From assembly GCA_029245245.1 (NCBI GenBank), contig JAQWPT010000013.1, positions 1 to 59,682 on the forward strand: DNA of 59,682 nucleotides. The letters are read 5' to 3'. A model generated the notes under the pieces. That model was not told where the DNA came from. It searched no databases and was given only the letters and a program-made list of their open reading frames with translations. Made by a program: the position numbers and the translations under genes. The DNA is from Phycisphaerales bacterium (GTDB lineage Bacteria; Planctomycetota; Phycisphaerae; Phycisphaerales; SM1A02). Positions 57,588 through 59,682 of the stretch are shown piece after piece (the stretch's first letter is position 1; each line of letters begins with the position of its first letter).

Positions 57588-58402
57588 TGATGCGACGCAT
57601 CCAACTCGGCATCCTGATGATCGGACTCGGGACCACGACGGGTGCTGCCGACGTGGGCGAGCGATGCTGGGTCCCGGACGTGGATCCTGTCCCGTCGGTT
57701 CAGTGGACCAGTGCCGAGAATGGAAATGGGCACTGGTATGCCGTGGTGCACAATGATGCCGCGATCTCGTGGGAACTTGCCCGGGCCCAGGCGGTCGCCC
57801 GCGGAGGCGACCTGGTTTCGATCACGGATTCGGCCGAGAACGCATTCGTCTTCAGCCTGCTGGCCGACGACATGTACTGGGAACACGATGGCCCCTGGAT
57901 CGGCCTGAGTCGCGAAGCGGGTGGAACCGGCATCTCCTCGGGCTGGACACTGCCTGATGGGACCCTTGGCTCAAATCTGCAATGGGGCACTGGATGCCCC
58001 TCCGGCACCATTGAGGTCGACTGGAGCGTCCATTTCTCCGTTGCGCAGCGTGCGGAGATGAAATGGTCCAATTCGCTGCCGGGTCCGCAGACCGGAACCC
58101 ACATCCACAGTTACGTCATGGAATGGGACAGCCTCCCGGACTGCAATGAGAACCAGACCGACGACCTGATCGACATCCTGTATGGAGTCAGCGAGGACAT
58201 GGATGGCGACGGGCAGCCCGACGAATGCCAGTGCCACGCCGACGCGGATGACAGCGGCTCGGTGGACATTCTCGATGTCCTCAGTGTGCTCGATCAATGG
58301 GGCGAGGATGGCCCGAGTGGAGATGTCGACTACGACGGTGTCGTCGGCCTCTCGGATCTTCTGGCCGTGCTGCAGGCCTGGGGCTCGTGCGAGACTGATT
58401 GA
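57584..58402 (+). CDS. Secreted C-type lectin-like protein with dockerin-like pair
   Basis: 272 residues. Signal peptide, then a C-type lectin-like domain (about 48-180): NGHWYAVVHNDAAISWELARAQAVARGGDLVSITDSAEN, PWIGLSREAG and the W.DG.....W segment. Followed by one NGxPDEC-like repeat and two dockerin-like units (DADDSGSVDILDVLSVLDQWG, DYDGVVGLSDLLAVLQAWGSC). Translationally coupled to the BBE-type oxidase, so lectin and oxidase may act together on an extracellular sugar. The stop lies in TGATCA shared with the convergent gene. Confidence 0.87.
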   Translation: MMMRRIQLGILMIGLGTTTGAADVGERCWVPDVDPVPSVQWTSAENGNGHWYAVVHNDAAISWELARAQAVARGGDLVSITDSAENAFVFSLLADDMYWEHDGPWIGLSREAGGTGISSGWTLPDGTLGSNLQWGTGCPSGTIEVDWSVHFSVAQRAEMKWSNSLPGPQTGTHIHSYVMEWDSLPDCNENQTDDLIDILYGVSEDMDGDGQPDECQCHADADDSGSVDILDVLSVLDQWGEDGPSGDVDYDGVVGLSDLLAVLQAWGSCETD

Positions 58403-59682
58403 TCAGGCGTGTACGCCGGCCGTCATCAGTTCGAAGAGTCGATCGAGATTCGACTCGTGCTCCATGCCCATGATGACATCGCGGAGCTGGTTGCAGGTGT
58501 CCTCGCCGACCACGCTGGTGCCAAGGGCATTGAACTTGACTGCAATCTCTTCCTCGGTCATTGGATCGCGTGGATCGCCCTTGGGCACGTCGACGCGTTC
58601 CGTATGGGAGGAACCGTCCTGGAGCGTGATGGTCACCTGGCTGGGCTGGAACTCGGGGAACAGTGCCTCGAACTCCTCGTTGGGAACGACCTTGATCTTG
58701 TCCATGACCGGGATCAGTCCCGGGTCGTCGATGCGTTCCTGCTTGAACTGCAACGGGGTCACCATGCCATCGACGAGGCCGACGGCAAGGGAGTACGGCA
58801 GGGAGTGATCCGCAGTCTCCTTGGAGGTGGGCCGGTACTTGGCGGGGTCGCCGAGAATGTCCGCGGCCCGGGCGATGACTTCGACCTTGATCTCGGTGAT
58901 CTGGTCCGGGTCGAGGTCGTGGGCCTTGACGATCTTCATCATCGCCGTCAGCGGCGCATGACTGAGGGCCTCGATCGGGAACGACTTCATCCCACAGTCG
59001 AGGATCTTCCAGTGGCAGCCTGAGCACTTGGGCAGGTTGTCGGTGAGCATCTCGAGGTTGAACTTCCCGCCGAACTTCTCGAAGCAGTGCACCAGCCCTT
59101 CCTTGCCGTCGATGACGTGCTCGGGCCCGCTGTAGCCGCGAGCGGCGAGCATGGCGGCTTCGACGCCGCAGCGTGTGGCCATGGGATCGACGGTGTTCTT
59201 CATGTTGGTGAGCTTGCCGGCCGTCACGGCGCCCAGGCACATGCTGGGGCTGGCGCTGATGCCGATGGCCTGCTGGATCTGGTCGGCAGGAAGGCCGAGC
59301 ATGCGTCCAGCCACGATCGGTGAAGCGATGCAGGTAATGGTGGCGTGGTGCCATCCGTACTCGCGTACGCCCGGATCTCCGAACTCAGCCAGTCGCATCT
59401 CGATCTCGTGTCCGATGCAGGTACCGAGAATGAGGTCCTTGCCGGAGAGCCCGTTCATCTCGAAGATCGAGAGTGCAGCGGGAATGATGTCCGAGGGGTG
59501 GGCCGGGTCGGCCTTCCAGTAGATGTCGTTGTAGTCCATGGCCCGGATGCACAGGGCATTGAGCATGGCGGCCGTGACAGGATCGGTCCTGAACCCGGAG
59601 CCGAACACGGTGCAGGTGTCGGCGCCGCCCATCTGGCGGGCGTGGTCCAGGAACATCGAGACATCGTGCTGGTTGGAACCAC
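58403..59682 (-). CDS. MmgE/PrpD family protein (2-methylcitrate dehydratase-like), N-terminus cut by window edge
   Basis: The frame is open to the right edge (reading ...GSNQHDVSMFLDHARQMGG), so the start is outside; about 426 residues are present out of the usual 450-480. MmgE/PrpD features: NALCIRAMDYNDIYW followed by HPSDIIPAALSI, GHEIEMRLAE, GWHHATITCIASPIVAGRMLGL, ISASPSMCLG and a C-terminal domain with KVEVIARAADI. Family includes 2-methylcitrate and cis-aconitate-related dehydratases; no methylcitrate-cycle neighbours are visible, so the substrate is open. Confidence 0.92.
   Translation of the reverse strand, partial: GSNQHDVSMFLDHARQMGGADTCTVFGSGFRTDPVTAAMLNALCIRAMDYNDIYWKADPAHPSDIIPAALSIFEMNGLSGKDLILGTCIGHEIEMRLAEFGDPGVREYGWHHATITCIASPIVAGRMLGLPADQIQQAIGISASPSMCLGAVTAGKLTNMKNTVDPMATRCGVEAAMLAARGYSGPEHVIDGKEGLVHCFEKFGGKFNLEMLTDNLPKCSGCHWKILDCGMKSFPIEALSHAPLTAMMKIVKAHDLDPDQITEIKVEVIARAADILGDPAKYRPTSKETADHSLPYSLAVGLVDGMVTPLQFKQERIDDPGLIPVMDKIKVVPNEEFEALFPEFQPSQVTITLQDGSSHTERVDVPKGDPRDPMTEEEIAVKFNALGTSVVGEDTCNQLRDVIMGMEHESNLDRLFELMTAGVHA

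Overview
The window looks like a chromosomal segment of a marine-type planctomycete of the class Phycisphaerae or a close relative (inference). Three large secreted proteins carry tandem NGxPDxCD calcium-binding repeats followed by paired dockerin-like GDxNxDGxVxxxDLL..WG modules, one of them with a Cys-rich CC...TTCDDVDC tail. DNA is GC-rich, genes are tightly packed, and lipoprotein and Tat signals plus a WaaA/KdtA Kdo transferase imply a diderm envelope with LPS. There is no IS element, prophage gene, CRISPR array or rRNA. Almost everything is core or housekeeping sequence plus one large catabolic island.

Layout. 1-7.6 kb: C-terminally cut trypsin-fold lysyl-endopeptidase-like protease, a VTT/TVP38 membrane protein, tRNA-Gly, a beta-helix/dockerin protein. 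6.4-12.4 kb (minus): operon valS - HEGWH lipoprotein - YfcE-type phosphoesterase - GNAT - small lipoprotein. 12.4-17.2 kb: TPR lipoprotein, small membrane protein, S41 (PDZ) protease, endonuclease/exonuclease/phosphatase. 17.2-21.1 kb: trpB and an alpha/beta hydrolase, divergent from rsmD and a CCA-adding enzyme. 21.2-24.5 kb: two secreted ClpP/crotonase-fold paralogues and an FHA protein. 24.7-29.3 kb: waaA, a structured intergenic region, thiL-tsaE, a Fur-family regulator, and a DUF3524/QTMAN-like glycosyltransferase. 29.3-34.4 kb: acyltransferase, HELAH lipoprotein, HWE-type histidine kinase, ubiE/menG, a lipoprotein with poly-C tracts, and rplU.

Kynurenine island, 34.4-48.4 kb: aminotransferase (minus); SDR - aminomuconate-semialdehyde dehydrogenase - RidA-type aminomuconate deaminase - MFS (plus); an FG-GAP/dockerin protein; then a minus-strand operon of seven genes transcribed in the order 3-hydroxyanthranilate dioxygenase, ACMS decarboxylase, kynureninase, kynurenine monooxygenase, tryptophan dioxygenase, MFS transporter, kynurenine formamidase. 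Together they encode tryptophan breakdown to the 2-aminomuconate/4-oxalocrotonate level, with most genes overlapping by ATGA/GTGA.

48.6-59.7 kb: nucleotide-sugar dehydrogenase and two epimerases, tRNA-Ser, an HU protein with a Lys-rich head, murQ, pfkB/mtnA divergent pair, a Tat-exported bicovalent-flavin oxidase coupled to a C-type lectin/dockerin protein, and a MmgE/PrpD enzyme cut by the right edge.

Two window-wide features stand out. More than ten first-in-operon genes have a TAnnnT -10-like hexamer only 5-9 nt before the start codon, which predicts leaderless mRNAs. All ten convergent gene pairs meet with 0-48 bp or overlap, without intrinsic terminators; clear terminator hairpins are seen only behind the two tRNAs and HU, plus a hairpin behind waaA.
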